Shown here: positions 39,030 through 47,983 of the stretch, in pieces
How positions within the stretch are numbered: position 1 is the stretch's first letter
How the letters are laid out: each line of letters begins with the position of its first letter
Origin: Ornithinimicrobium cryptoxanthini
GTDB taxonomy: Bacteria > Actinomycetota > Actinomycetes > Actinomycetales > Dermatophilaceae
DNA length: 64,000 nt
Assembly: GCF_023923205.1 (NCBI RefSeq)
Contig: NZ_CP099490.1
Coordinates: 1,488,001-1,552,000 of the forward strand
Reading direction: 5' to 3'
Position numbers and translations under genes: made by a program
The notes under the pieces: generated by a model
What the model was told of the DNA's origin: nothing
The model's input: the letters and a program-made list of their open reading frames with translations, nothing else
Database searches by the model: none

Positions 39030-39803
39030 GTGGATACGGACGGGGTGCTCGCGCTGCTGCAAGAGGTGGCCGAAGAGGTCATCAACCCCCGCTTCCGGGC
39101 GCTGCGTGAGGGCCAGGTCATCGAGAAGAAGCCGGGCGACCTGGTCACCGTGGCCGACCGCGAGGCCGAACTGCTGATCACCGCCCGGCTCCGGGAGGCC
39201 TACCCTGACGCGGTCGTCCTCGGGGAGGAGCACTACGAGGCCAACCCCCGGGTGCTCGAAGAGTTTGCCGCGGCCGAGCATGCCTTCACGGTCGACCCGA
39301 TCGACGGCACCAAGAACTTCGTCAACGGCTCGACGGACCACGGCGTGATGGTCGCGGAGATCCGGGGGCCAGACGTCGTCCGGAGCTGGATCTGGCAGCC
39401 GCAGCACGAGCTGGCCTACGTCGCCGAGCGTGGCGCGGGGGCCTTCCGCAACGGTGAGCGGCTCACTCGTCCGCCGGTCGCCGACGATCAGCCGCCGCGC
39501 GGAGTGACCTCGCACCGCAAGTGGATCGGGACGAGCCTGGGGGAGCTGCCGCCGCTGGAGCTGACGTGGGTCTGCTGCGCGGTGGACTATCCGATGCTGG
39601 TGCGGGGTGCGACGGACTACATCGTCTACAAGGGGCGCCAACCCTGGGACCATGCGCCCGGGTCCCTGCTGCTCACCGAGGCCGGGGCCTATCTCGGCGA
39701 CTTCGACGGGCAGCCGTATGACGCCCGCACCCGTCCCGCGGGCGGCCTCCTGGGCGCGGCCGACGAGGAACTTTTCGACCGCATCCGGCCCCTCCTGCCC
39801 TAG
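39030..39803 (+). CDS. Inositol monophosphatase-family phosphatase
   Basis: 257 aa. Metal-site motifs are present: GEEHYE (Glu of GEE), VDPIDGTKNFVNG (DPIDGT) and QPWDHAPGSLLLTEAG (WDxAxG). It could act on inositol-1-phosphate or histidinol phosphate; the sequence alone does not decide. Leaderless start: TAGGTT ends six bases before GTG 39030, so the longer upstream frame is rejected. A 51-bp tandem repeat follows the gene. Confidence 0.88.
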   Translation: MDTDGVLALLQEVAEEVINPRFRALREGQVIEKKPGDLVTVADREAELLITARLREAYPDAVVLGEEHYEANPRVLEEFAAAEHAFTVDPIDGTKNFVNGSTDHGVMVAEIRGPDVVRSWIWQPQHELAYVAERGAGAFRNGERLTRPPVADDQPPRGVTSHRKWIGTSLGELPPLELTWVCCAVDYPMLVRGATDYIVYKGRQPWDHAPGSLLLTEAGAYLGDFDGQPYDARTRPAGGLLGAADEELFDRIRPLLP

Positions 39804-39840
39804 CCGGTGCGCCGGGTGCGTCGGTACGCCCCGGCTGCAG

Positions 39841-39933
39841 AGTGCAGGTGCACGCTCCAGCCGACGACACGCCGGGCGGGATCGGCCCCACAGTGCAGGT
39901 GCACGCTCCAGCCGGCGACACGCCGGGCGGGAC
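39841..39933. repeat. 51-bp tandem repeat, about 1.8 copies
   Basis: Units start at 39841 and 39892 (AGTGCAGGTGCACGCTCCAG...) and are nearly identical over 42 bases. Each contains the near-palindrome GTGCAGGTGCAC. It lies in the 282-base gap between the phosphatase gene and the promoter of the transport operon. Confidence 0.8.
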
Positions 39934-39991
39934 CGCCAGGGCGCTGACCTGCGGAGATGACGTCGTGACCACATCGTGACCCGCCGTTGCG

Positions 39992-40020
39992 TTGACTTCG
40001 GCAAGTCAGCCGGATACCTT
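39992..40020 (+). promoter_or_regulatory. Sigma70-type promoter of the ABC/catabolic operon
   Basis: TTGACT (39992-39997) and TACCTT (40015-40020) are separated by 17 bases, close to the housekeeping consensus. The predicted start is near 40027, at the edge of the inverted repeat at 40029, with a leader of about 60 bases and AAAGGAG before the ATG. Confidence 0.7.
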
Positions 40021-40028
40021 TCATCCGA

Positions 40029-40050
40029 AACCTGAATCACCTTTCAGGTT
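40029..40050. promoter_or_regulatory. Operator-like inverted repeat AACCTGAA-N6-TTCAGGTT
   Basis: Perfect 8-bp arms flank six bases, directly at the predicted transcription start of the nine-gene operon. Size and position suit a TetR dimer; the operon encodes its own TetR protein at 46608. It could also form a weak mRNA hairpin. Confidence 0.6.
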
Positions 40051-40085
40051 GAGTTCACCCACAGCAGTCAACAAAGGAGTGCTCG

Positions 40086-41342
40086 ATGTCCCGCTCGTCC
40101 CTCATGGCCCTATCGGTGGCCGCGGTCTTGGCGCTGGCAGCGTGCGCCCCGTCTGCCGACGACACCGACTCAACCGACGACAACAACGACAACAACGCCA
40201 GCGACACCAACGACAGCGCCGACGGCACCGCTGGCGCTGAGGAGCAGGGTGGCGGCGACCCCTACCAGGTCGGCATCATCTACTCCGAGACCGGCCCGCT
40301 GGCCGCCTACGGTGCGCAGTACAAGGAGGGCCTCGAGGCCGGCATCGCCTTCGCCACCGACGGCTCCGGCGCGATTGACGGCCGCGACATCGAGATCACC
40401 TACCGCGACGACACGGGTGTCCCGGACACCGCGGTGGCCGCGGCCAAGGACCTGATCGGTCAGGACTACCAGATCCTCGGCGGCACCATCGTCTCCGGCA
40501 TCGCCCTCGCGCTGGCCGAGCAGGCCGAGCAGAACGAGATCCTCTACATCTCCGGTCCCGCCGCCGTCGACGGCATCACCGGCGTCAACGACTACACCTT
40601 CCGCTCCGGCCGGCAGAGCCTGCAGGACGTCGCCGCCGCCGGTGCCTTCCTGGAGGGTGACGCCAACAAGGTCGTCGTCTTCGCCCAGGACACCGCTTTC
40701 GGTCAGGGCAACCTGGCTGCCGTCGAGGCCGTCCTCGGCGGTCAGGGTGCCGAGGTCAGCAGTGTCCTCGTGCCCGAGGACGCCACCGAGTTCACCCCCT
40801 TCGCGGCCCAGCTGCTCGAGGCCGACCCGGACATGATCTTCGTCGCCTGGGCGGGCGCCACCTCCGGCAGCATGTGGGAGGCACTGCAGCAGCAGGAGGT
40901 CTTTGACGTCGCCCCGGTCGTGACCGGCCTGGGTGACTCGGTCACCTTCGACGCCTACGGTCCGGTCGCTGAGAACATCAGCTTCCTGAACCACTACTTC
41001 CCCGGTGCCCCGGACAACGAGATCAACACCGCGATGGTCGAGGCCGTCGAGGAGGCCGGGGGCACCCCCGACCTGTTCACGCCGGACGGCTTCGTGGCCG
41101 GCCAGATGATCGTGCACGCCCTGACCGAGGGCGACGGCGAGGTCAACGCCATGATCGACGCGCTCGAGGGCTGGACCTTCCAGGGTCCCAAGGGTGACTA
41201 CGAGATCCGCGCCAGCGACCACGCCCTGATCCAGGACATGTACACCGCCAAGCTCGTGGCGGACGGCGACTCCTGGATGCCGGAGCTCATCTCGGTCGTC
41301 CCGGCTGCCGATGTCGCACCGCCGGAGGCGTCCGGGAAGTGA
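40086..41342 (+). CDS. Branched-chain-type ABC transporter substrate-binding lipoprotein
   Basis: 418 aa. A lipoprotein signal with lipobox LAAC (Cys20) is followed by an Asp/Asn/Thr-rich linker (about 21-55) and a type I periplasmic binding fold (YQVGIIYSETGPLAAYGAQYKEGLEAGI...). The family binds amino acids, amides, aromatic acids and other small acids. First gene of a nine-gene operon whose enzymes suggest an acyl or hydroxyacyl substrate. AAAGGAG precedes the ATG; the stop overlaps the next GTG. Confidence 0.9.
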   Translation: MSRSSLMALSVAAVLALAACAPSADDTDSTDDNNDNNASDTNDSADGTAGAEEQGGGDPYQVGIIYSETGPLAAYGAQYKEGLEAGIAFATDGSGAIDGRDIEITYRDDTGVPDTAVAAAKDLIGQDYQILGGTIVSGIALALAEQAEQNEILYISGPAAVDGITGVNDYTFRSGRQSLQDVAAAGAFLEGDANKVVVFAQDTAFGQGNLAAVEAVLGGQGAEVSSVLVPEDATEFTPFAAQLLEADPDMIFVAWAGATSGSMWEALQQQEVFDVAPVVTGLGDSVTFDAYGPVAENISFLNHYFPGAPDNEINTAMVEAVEEAGGTPDLFTPDGFVAGQMIVHALTEGDGEVNAMIDALEGWTFQGPKGDYEIRASDHALIQDMYTAKLVADGDSWMPELISVVPAADVAPPEASGK

Positions 41343-42133
41343 CGACCCCACAGCCCCACTCCAGCGCGGGAGCGGCCACCGCCGCTCCCGCGTTGGAGGT
41401 CCGGGACCTGTCGCTGCGCATCGGCGGCGCACAGATCCTGGAAGACATCAGCTTCACCGTCCCGACCGGCCAGATCGTCGGCGTCATCGGCCCCAACGGT
41501 GCCGGCAAGACGACGCTGTTCAACCTGATCTCCGGCGTGATGACCCCGAGCACCGGCAGCGTCCTGCTGGGCGGGCGTGAGGTCACGAACCGATCCGTCA
41601 CCCAGCGCGCGGTCGCCGGGCTCGGTCGCACCTTCCAGACCTCGTCGATCTTCCCCGCGCTGTCGGTGGAGGAGAACGTGCGCCTGGCGGCTCAGGTCAC
41701 CGAGGGCGGTGCCATCTCCGTGTTCACCTTCCCCCGCCGCGGGGACAGAGCCAGCGCCCGCGCCCGTGAGCTGCTGCACGAGGTCGGTCTCGGAGCGCGA
41801 CTGGCGCACCGGGCCGGCGACCTCCCGCACGGCGACAAGCGCAAGCTGGAGATCGCCATGCTGCTCGCCACGGATCCGTCGGTCGTGCTCCTGGACGAGC
41901 CGATGGCCGGCGTCGCCTCCGGTGACGTCGCCGGGCTGACTGAGGTCATCCGCAGGCTGCACACGGACTACGGCTGCACCGTCCTGATGGTGGAGCACCA
42001 CATGGAGGTCCTGCTCGGTCTGGTCGAGCGGGTCGCAGTCCTCCATTTCGGACACCTGCTCGCGCTGGACACCCCGGAGGCCGTGATGGCCGACCCGACT
42101 GTCCAGAGCGCCTACCTGGGAGAGCCTGTATGA
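41339..42133 (+). CDS. ABC transporter ATP-binding protein, LivG type
   Basis: 264 aa. Walker A GPNGAGKTT, Walker B VVLLDEPMAGV and H-loop MVEHHM are visible. The signature is the divergent LPHGDKRKLEIAM, as in LivG proteins. The GTG start overlaps the binding-protein stop (GTGA), and its own stop overlaps livF-type ATG (ATGA). It energises uptake with the second ATPase. Confidence 0.9.
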   Translation: MTTPQPHSSAGAATAAPALEVRDLSLRIGGAQILEDISFTVPTGQIVGVIGPNGAGKTTLFNLISGVMTPSTGSVLLGGREVTNRSVTQRAVAGLGRTFQTSSIFPALSVEENVRLAAQVTEGGAISVFTFPRRGDRASARARELLHEVGLGARLAHRAGDLPHGDKRKLEIAMLLATDPSVVLLDEPMAGVASGDVAGLTEVIRRLHTDYGCTVLMVEHHMEVLLGLVERVAVLHFGHLLALDTPEAVMADPTVQSAYLGEPV

Positions 42134-42909
42134 CGACCGCTGCCGTGCCCGACCCCGGATCCGGTCCGGCGTCGGTCACCTCCGCCGAGGTCCCCGACCC
42201 TGTCCTGTCCGTCCGCGGACTGCAGGCCCACGTGGCCGGCCAGCAGGTCGTCGAGCACGTCGACCTCGATGTCGCCGCGACCGGGGTGACCGCACTGCTG
42301 GGCCGCAACGGGGTCGGCAAGACCTCGACGATCAAGGCGATCATGGGCCTGATCGGCCGCTCCGGCGCGATCACCCTCGACGGTCGCGACATCGCCGCCC
42401 TGCCGACCCACAAGGTCGCCCTGCTGGGAGTCGGCTATGTCCCCGAGGACCGTGAGGTCTTCTCCGCCCTGAGCGTCAGCGAGAACCTCCGCATCGCCGA
42501 GCGCAAGGGTCACGACCACCGCTACGACCTGATCTATGAGCTCTTCCCCGAGCTCAAGGAGCGCGCCAACCAGGCTGCCGGCACCCTGTCCGGTGGCCAG
42601 CAGCAGATGGTGTCGCTCGCGCGTGCCCTGCTCAACGACAACCGGGTCCTGCTGGTCGACGAGCCGACCAAGGGCCTGGCGCCGCGCCTGGTCCAGGACG
42701 TGGGCCGGGTGCTCGCCCGCGCCGCCGAGGCCGTCCCGGTCCTGCTGGTCGAGCAGAACCTGCAGGTGGTGCGCGATCTGGCGGACCACGCTGTCGTCCT
42801 GACCGGTGGCCGAAGCGTCCATCACGGACCCGCCGCCGAGTTCCTCAACAACCCCGACCTGACGCAACGCCTGCTGGGCGTCAGCACCGGATCGGAGGGA
42901 GCAGCATGA
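42130..42909 (+). CDS. ABC transporter ATP-binding protein, LivF type
   Basis: 259 aa. Walker A GRNGVGKTS, signature LSGGQQQMVSLARALL, Walker B VLLVDEPTKGLAPR and the H-loop region LVEQN are present. GYVPEDREVFSALSV is typical of LivF. ATGA overlaps link it to both neighbours. Acts as the partner ATPase of the LivG-type protein. Confidence 0.9.
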   Translation: MTTAAVPDPGSGPASVTSAEVPDPVLSVRGLQAHVAGQQVVEHVDLDVAATGVTALLGRNGVGKTSTIKAIMGLIGRSGAITLDGRDIAALPTHKVALLGVGYVPEDREVFSALSVSENLRIAERKGHDHRYDLIYELFPELKERANQAAGTLSGGQQQMVSLARALLNDNRVLLVDEPTKGLAPRLVQDVGRVLARAAEAVPVLLVEQNLQVVRDLADHAVVLTGGRSVHHGPAAEFLNNPDLTQRLLGVSTGSEGAA

Positions 42910-43784
42910 GCACCGTCATCCTCCTCGCGATCACCGGCGTCGGCCTGGGCGCGATCTATTTCCTCGTCGCCTCCGGACTGTCCCTGATCTATGGCCTGAT
43001 GGGCGTGCTGAACTTCGCCCACGGAGTCTTCCTGTCCCTCGGCGGTCTGCTCGGCCTGGAGGTCGCGCTGCGCCTGGGCGCCGCCACCTGGACCGGGTTC
43101 GCGGTCTCGCTGCTCGTGGGTGCCCTCGCCGGCGCCGTGTTCGCCGCGGCGACCGAGCGGATCCTGGTGCAGAAGCTCTACAACCGCCACATCGAGCAGG
43201 TGCTGGTCACCGTCGGTCTGGCCCTGGCGGCGGTCGCGCTCTTCGACGGCATCTGGGGCACCGACCCGCGCTTCCCGCGGGCTCCTGCCTGGCTCGGTGA
43301 GACCACCTCGATCGGCGGCGCCAACGTCCCGAACCGGGTCTTCGTGGCGATCATCGCCGCGGCGGTCGTGCTGGCCGCGATCGTGCTCTTCCTCAAGTAC
43401 ACGCGCTACGGCATGATCATCCGCGCGGGCGTGGAGAACCGTGCGATGGTCACCGCCCTGGGCATCGACGTGCGCACCGCGTTCACCCTCGTGTTCACCA
43501 TCGGTGGTGCCGCCGCCGGCATGGGTGGCGTGCTCGCCTCGCACCACTTCGGCTATGTCTCACCGATGCTCGGACAGACCCTGCTGATCTTTGCCTTCAT
43601 CGTCACCGTCATCGGTGGCCTGGGGTCGCTGATCGGCGCCGCGGTCGCCTCCGTGCTGGTGGCACTGCTCCAGCAGTTCGCCAACTTCTATCTGGGCGGC
43701 ACCGGCGACTTCGCCGTGGTCATCCTGCTGGCAGTGGTGCTGCTCACCCGACCCTCCGGCCTCATGGGGAGGAAGGCACTATGA
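42906..43784 (+). CDS. ABC transporter permease, LivH type
   Basis: 292 aa with about eight helices. LivH features include FLVASGLSLIYGLMGVLNFAHG near the N-terminus and the coupling helix GVENRAMVTALGIDVR. It forms the membrane channel with the LivM-type permease. ATG start coupled by ATGA to livF-type gene; stop overlaps the next ATG by four bases. Confidence 0.9.
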   Translation: MSTVILLAITGVGLGAIYFLVASGLSLIYGLMGVLNFAHGVFLSLGGLLGLEVALRLGAATWTGFAVSLLVGALAGAVFAAATERILVQKLYNRHIEQVLVTVGLALAAVALFDGIWGTDPRFPRAPAWLGETTSIGGANVPNRVFVAIIAAAVVLAAIVLFLKYTRYGMIIRAGVENRAMVTALGIDVRTAFTLVFTIGGAAAGMGGVLASHHFGYVSPMLGQTLLIFAFIVTVIGGLGSLIGAAVASVLVALLQQFANFYLGGTGDFAVVILLAVVLLTRPSGLMGRKAL

Positions 43785-44950
43785 CCGCCGTCGACACTCA
43801 GCGTCCCGAAGGGGACCAGATCGTCCGGGACCAGCAGCCGAGCACCGATCTGCGGGCCCGGCTGACCGGACTCATCGTGCCGGTCGGGCTCGTGGTGCTG
43901 CTGGCGTGCCTGCCGCTGCTGAACCTCTCGGTGCCCGGCGTGCTGCCGGGTGCGACCTACACCCCGGGGACGCTGCACATGCTGGCCCTGGCGATGGTGA
44001 TGGCCGGCCTGGCCCTCTCCTACCACCTGCTCTTCGGCGTGGCCGGCCTGCTCTCCTTCGGGCACGCGCTCTATTTCGGGCTCGGCGCCTACGGCGTGGG
44101 CATCGTCATGGAGAAGCTCGAGCTCGGCATCGTGCCGTCGGCGATCCTGATCATCGTGGCCGGGATCGTCATCTCCACCCTGCTCGGAGCGGTCTCGCTC
44201 CAGGTCACCGGCATCCCCTTCGCGATGGTCACCCTGGCCTTCGCCCAGGCGGGCTTCGTGCTGGTGCGCAAGGACCCCGGTCGCCTCACCGGTGGCGAGG
44301 AGGGCATGCGGCTGCCGACCGACTACGTCCCTGACTGGCTGGTGGGCGTCGCCGACACGCGCAACCTCTACTGGGTGGCCCTCGCAGCACTCGTCGTCGC
44401 CTTCGTCGTGGTGACCTGGGTGCAGCGCAGCCGCGCGGGCCACGTCGCCGAGGCCGTGCGCGAGAACGAGCTGCGGGTGCAGGTCCTGGGCATGCGTCCC
44501 TTCCTGGTCAAGCTGGCGATCTTCGTGGCGGCCTCGGTCATCGCGATGGGCATGGGCATGGTGCACCTGCTGCTCAACTCGGGTGCGGTGCCCCACATCC
44601 TCAGTGCCGAGCTGACCATCTCGCTGCTGCTGATGGTGGTGCTGGGCGGCGTCGGCTCGCGCTGGGGTGCGGTCGCCGGTGCGTTCGTCTATGTCATCCT
44701 CAGCCAGCGCCTGGCGGTGCTGGCGCAGTCGCCGACCATCAGCGACCTGCCGGCCGTCCTGCGGATCCCGCTGTCGGAGCCGATGTTCATCCTGGGCGCG
44801 ATCTTCGTGCTCGTCGTGATGTTCCTGCCGGGCGGTCTCGCCGGACTGGGGCGGCGGGTGCAGGCACTGTTCTCACGCAGGGCAGCCGCCGACCTCAAGG
44901 ACGACAACCGCACGCCGGAGGACCTGGTGGAGGAGGATCAGACACCATGA
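43781..44950 (+). CDS. ABC transporter permease, LivM type
   Basis: 389 aa with about ten helices. LivM features include GLALSYHLLFGVAGLLSFGHA and the coupling loop AVRENELRVQVLGMR. An acidic C-terminal tail (about 360-389) is present. It pairs with the LivH-type permease. ATGA overlap with the acyl-CoA synthetase gene shows that transport and activation are made together. Confidence 0.9.
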   Translation: MTAVDTQRPEGDQIVRDQQPSTDLRARLTGLIVPVGLVVLLACLPLLNLSVPGVLPGATYTPGTLHMLALAMVMAGLALSYHLLFGVAGLLSFGHALYFGLGAYGVGIVMEKLELGIVPSAILIIVAGIVISTLLGAVSLQVTGIPFAMVTLAFAQAGFVLVRKDPGRLTGGEEGMRLPTDYVPDWLVGVADTRNLYWVALAALVVAFVVVTWVQRSRAGHVAEAVRENELRVQVLGMRPFLVKLAIFVAASVIAMGMGMVHLLLNSGAVPHILSAELTISLLLMVVLGGVGSRWGAVAGAFVYVILSQRLAVLAQSPTISDLPAVLRIPLSEPMFILGAIFVLVVMFLPGGLAGLGRRVQALFSRRAAADLKDDNRTPEDLVEEDQTP

Positions 44951-46611
44951 CCCCCGGCGAGCTCGGCCCCCAGGGCTCAGCGCAGACCTCCAGGCCCAGC
45001 GCCCAGGGTGCCCACACCCTGGGCCGCTGGCCGACCGACCGCGCCCGGTTGCACCCGGACCGCACGGCGATCGTGGACCGGGGTGTCGAGCTGACCTATC
45101 AGGGCCTGGACCAGCGCGCTGAGGCGCTGGCCAGGGACCTGGTGCGGGCCGGCTATCGCCGGGGCGACCGGGTTGCCACCCTCGTGGGCAACAGCGCCGA
45201 GCACGTGATCACCTTCTTCGCCTGCGCGCGCACCGGCCTGGTGCTCGTGCCGCTGTCGTGGCGGCTGACAGCCACGGAGCTGGCCGACCAGCTCACCCAG
45301 TGCGACCCGGCGCTCCTGCTGGTCGAGGAGATGACCGAGACCCTCGCCCGAGGTGCTCTCTCGCGCGTCGCGGCCCTCGTGCCCACGGCCCACATCGGGC
45401 AGGTGGGCGTGGAGGCGCCGGTGCCGACTCCCTGGCACAGCGACTCCAGCGGAGTCCTGCTGCGCGAGGCCGGCCCGGTGCGTGACGACGACCCGCTGCT
45501 GATGGCCTTCACCTCCGGCAGCTCGGCCCGGCCCAAGGCGGCCGTGCTGACCCACGCCAGCTGCTTCTGGACCAACCTGTCGCTCTCGCGCACCGTGGAG
45601 CTCGACGAGACCGACATCGTGCTGAGCGTCCTGCCGCAGTTCCACGTCGGCGGCTGGAACATCCAGCCCCTGCTGGCCTGGTGGACCGGCGCGACCGTGG
45701 TGCTGGAGCGCTCCTTCGACCCCGGTCGCGCCCTGTGCCTGATCGCCGAGCACCGGGTCACCACCATGATGGGTGTCCCCACGCACTATGCCCGGCTCGC
45801 CGAGCACCCCAACTTCGAGCGGACCGACCTCAGCGCGTTGCGCAGCGCCGTGGTCGGGGGAGCGCCGATGCCGGCGCCGCTGCTGCGGATCTTCCACGCC
45901 CACGGCGTGGCTCTCACCCAGGGTTATGGTCTGACCGAGGCCGGCCCCAACGTGCTGTGCGTCCCGCCGCGGGAGGCCGGTGAACGGGTCGGCTGGGCCG
46001 GCGTGCCCTACCCCCACGTCGAGGTCCAGCTGGTCGACACGGTGACCGGCGAGCCGCTCGAGGGGCCGGCCACGGGCGAGCTGCTGGTGCGCGGTCCGGG
46101 CATGTTCGCCGGCTACTTCCGCGACGAGGCCGCCACCGCGGCCATCTGGCGCAACGGCTGGCTGGCCACGGGCGATGTCGCCACGCGGGACGAGGCGGGC
46201 TACCTCAAGATCGTGGACCGACTGCGCAACATCTTCATCTCTGGCGGTGAGAACGTCGCCCCGGCCGAGGTGGAGGCGACGCTGCTGACGCACCCTGCCG
46301 TCGCGGACGCTGCCGTCGTCGGCGTGCCTGACGACCGGTGGGGTGAGCACGGCGTCGCCCTGGTTATCCGGCGTGCCGGCGTGGTCACCGACCAGGCGGA
46401 GCTGATCGAGCACTGCCGCGACCGCCTGGCCGCGTTCAAGGTGCCGGCCGCGGTCCACTTCGTGACCGAGCTGCCCTACAACACGATGGGCAAGGTCTCC
46501 CGGCAGGCGGCCCTGGAGCTGGCGCTGCGCACCGAGGAGGCCGGCGCTGACCGCCGCACCACTCGCCCGGACACGACCGGCCGGCACACGGCATACAGAG
46601 GTCTGTCATGA
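44947..46611 (+). CDS. AMP-forming acyl-CoA synthetase
   Basis: 554 aa. ANL superfamily motifs are MAFTSGSSARPKAAVLTH (phosphate loop, with SS in place of the usual TT), YGLTEAGPN, GWLATGDVATRDEAGYLKIVDR and the C-terminal catalytic Lys in YNTMGKVSR. It should activate a carboxylic acid to its CoA thioester; the substrate (acetoacetate, a hydroxyacyl or an aromatic acid) is not readable from sequence. ATGA-coupled to the permease and to the TetR gene. Confidence 0.87.
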   Translation: MTPGELGPQGSAQTSRPSAQGAHTLGRWPTDRARLHPDRTAIVDRGVELTYQGLDQRAEALARDLVRAGYRRGDRVATLVGNSAEHVITFFACARTGLVLVPLSWRLTATELADQLTQCDPALLLVEEMTETLARGALSRVAALVPTAHIGQVGVEAPVPTPWHSDSSGVLLREAGPVRDDDPLLMAFTSGSSARPKAAVLTHASCFWTNLSLSRTVELDETDIVLSVLPQFHVGGWNIQPLLAWWTGATVVLERSFDPGRALCLIAEHRVTTMMGVPTHYARLAEHPNFERTDLSALRSAVVGGAPMPAPLLRIFHAHGVALTQGYGLTEAGPNVLCVPPREAGERVGWAGVPYPHVEVQLVDTVTGEPLEGPATGELLVRGPGMFAGYFRDEAATAAIWRNGWLATGDVATRDEAGYLKIVDRLRNIFISGGENVAPAEVEATLLTHPAVADAAVVGVPDDRWGEHGVALVIRRAGVVTDQAELIEHCRDRLAAFKVPAAVHFVTELPYNTMGKVSRQAALELALRTEEAGADRRTTRPDTTGRHTAYRGLS

Positions 46612-47252
46612 GCGCGCCGGGGTCCGTGCGACCTGATCGCATGGCTCGCACGCCGCGCGGTGCCCGCACCCGCGCCAAGCTGCTCGAGGCCGCCGAGCAC
46701 GTCTTCGCCACCGTCGGCTACCACGACGCCTCGATCGTCAAGATCACCGAGGAGGCCAAGGTCGCGCTGGGCACCTTCTACACCCATTTCGAGGGCAAGA
46801 AGGAGATCTTCGACGAGGTCGTCCTGGACCTGTCCCACCGCGTCCGGCTGACGATGAGCGAGGCCTCCACCGGCGTCGCGGACCGCATCGAGGCCGAGCG
46901 GGCCGGCTTCCGGGCCTTCTTCGGCTTCACGGCGCAGCACCCCGCGCTCTATCGCATCATCCGCCAGGCCGAGTTCGTCTCGCCCGAGTCGATGCGCAAG
47001 CACTACGACAACATCGTCGACGGGTATGCCGCGGGGCTGAGCTCGGCGCGCGCGGCGGGGGAGATCCGGCCGGTCGACCCGGTGGTCTCGGCCTGGGCCC
47101 TGATGGGTGCCGGTGAGCTGATCGGCATGCGCTGGATCCTGTGGGAGAACGCGGACCAGATCCCCGAGCACGTCTTCGAGGGACTGATGGACCTGATCGC
47201 GGGGGCCCTGGCCCCGACAGACACGACACCACACGAAGGGAGCGCCCCATGA
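46608..47252 (+). CDS. TetR-family transcriptional regulator
   Basis: 214 aa. The N-terminal HTH (about 10-60) shows RTRAKLLEAAEHVFATVGYHD and KVALGTFYTHFEGKKEIF. The C-terminal ligand domain is helical. It is embedded in the operon, with ATGA overlaps on both sides, so it probably autoregulates via the AACCTGAA inverted repeat at 40029 and responds to the substrate or its CoA ester (inference). Confidence 0.88.
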   Translation: MSAPGSVRPDRMARTPRGARTRAKLLEAAEHVFATVGYHDASIVKITEEAKVALGTFYTHFEGKKEIFDEVVLDLSHRVRLTMSEASTGVADRIEAERAGFRAFFGFTAQHPALYRIIRQAEFVSPESMRKHYDNIVDGYAAGLSSARAAGEIRPVDPVVSAWALMGAGELIGMRWILWENADQIPEHVFEGLMDLIAGALAPTDTTPHEGSAP

Positions 47253-47983
47253 GGCGCAAGGCACTGGTCACCGGCGGGGCGAGCGGCATCGGGGCCGCCA
47301 TCGCCGAGCGGTTCGCCGCCGACGGCATGCACGTGGTGGTGGCCGATCGGGACGCCGGGGCCGCTGAGGCGCTGGCGTCGTCGATCGGTGGCGAGGCGTG
47401 GGTCGTCGACCTGGCGGACACCGCCACCCTGGAGCAGACCCGGCTCGACTGTGACGTGCTGGTCAACAACGCCGGCATCCAGCGGGTCGCCCCGATCCAC
47501 GAGTTCGCACCCGAGGACTTCCGGCTGATCCAGCGGTTGATGCTCGAGTCACCCTTCCTGCTGGTCCGCGCCGCACTGCCGCACATGTATGAGCGCGGCT
47601 GGGGCCGCATCATCAACGTCTCCTCGGCGCACGGGCTGCGCGCCTCGGAGTTCAAGGTGGCCTATGTGTCGGCCAAGCACGGGCTCGAGGGACTGTCCAA
47701 GGTGACTGCTCTCGAGGGCGCGCCCCACGGTGTGACGTCCAACTGCATCAACCCCGGCTATGTCCGGACTCCGTTGGTGGAGAAGCAGATTGCCGACCAG
47801 GCGAGCACCCACGGCATCCCCGAGGACGAGGTCATCGAGAAGATCATGCTGACCCGCTCGGCGATCAAGGAGCTGATCGAGCCCCAGGACGTCGGCGCCC
47901 TGGCCAGCTTCCTGGCCAGCGACAGCGCCGGCATGGTGACGGGCAGCAGCTATGTGATGGACGGCGGGTGGACGGCCCAGTGA
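47249..47983 (+). CDS. bdhA: 3-hydroxybutyrate dehydrogenase (SDR)
   Basis: Oxidises 3-hydroxybutyrate to acetoacetate with NAD+. 244 aa. The SDR cofactor motif TGGASGIGAAIAE, NNAGIQRVAPI, active-site Ser/Tyr/Lys (VSSAHG, YVSAKHG) and the BDH-like NPGYVRTPLVEKQIADQ and MDGGWTAQ end match known bacterial 3-hydroxybutyrate dehydrogenases closely. A related hydroxyacid substrate is possible. ATG overlaps the TetR stop; the gene ends in a GTGA overlap with the hydrolase. Confidence 0.85.
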   Translation: MRRKALVTGGASGIGAAIAERFAADGMHVVVADRDAGAAEALASSIGGEAWVVDLADTATLEQTRLDCDVLVNNAGIQRVAPIHEFAPEDFRLIQRLMLESPFLLVRAALPHMYERGWGRIINVSSAHGLRASEFKVAYVSAKHGLEGLSKVTALEGAPHGVTSNCINPGYVRTPLVEKQIADQASTHGIPEDEVIEKIMLTRSAIKELIEPQDVGALASFLASDSAGMVTGSSYVMDGGWTAQ

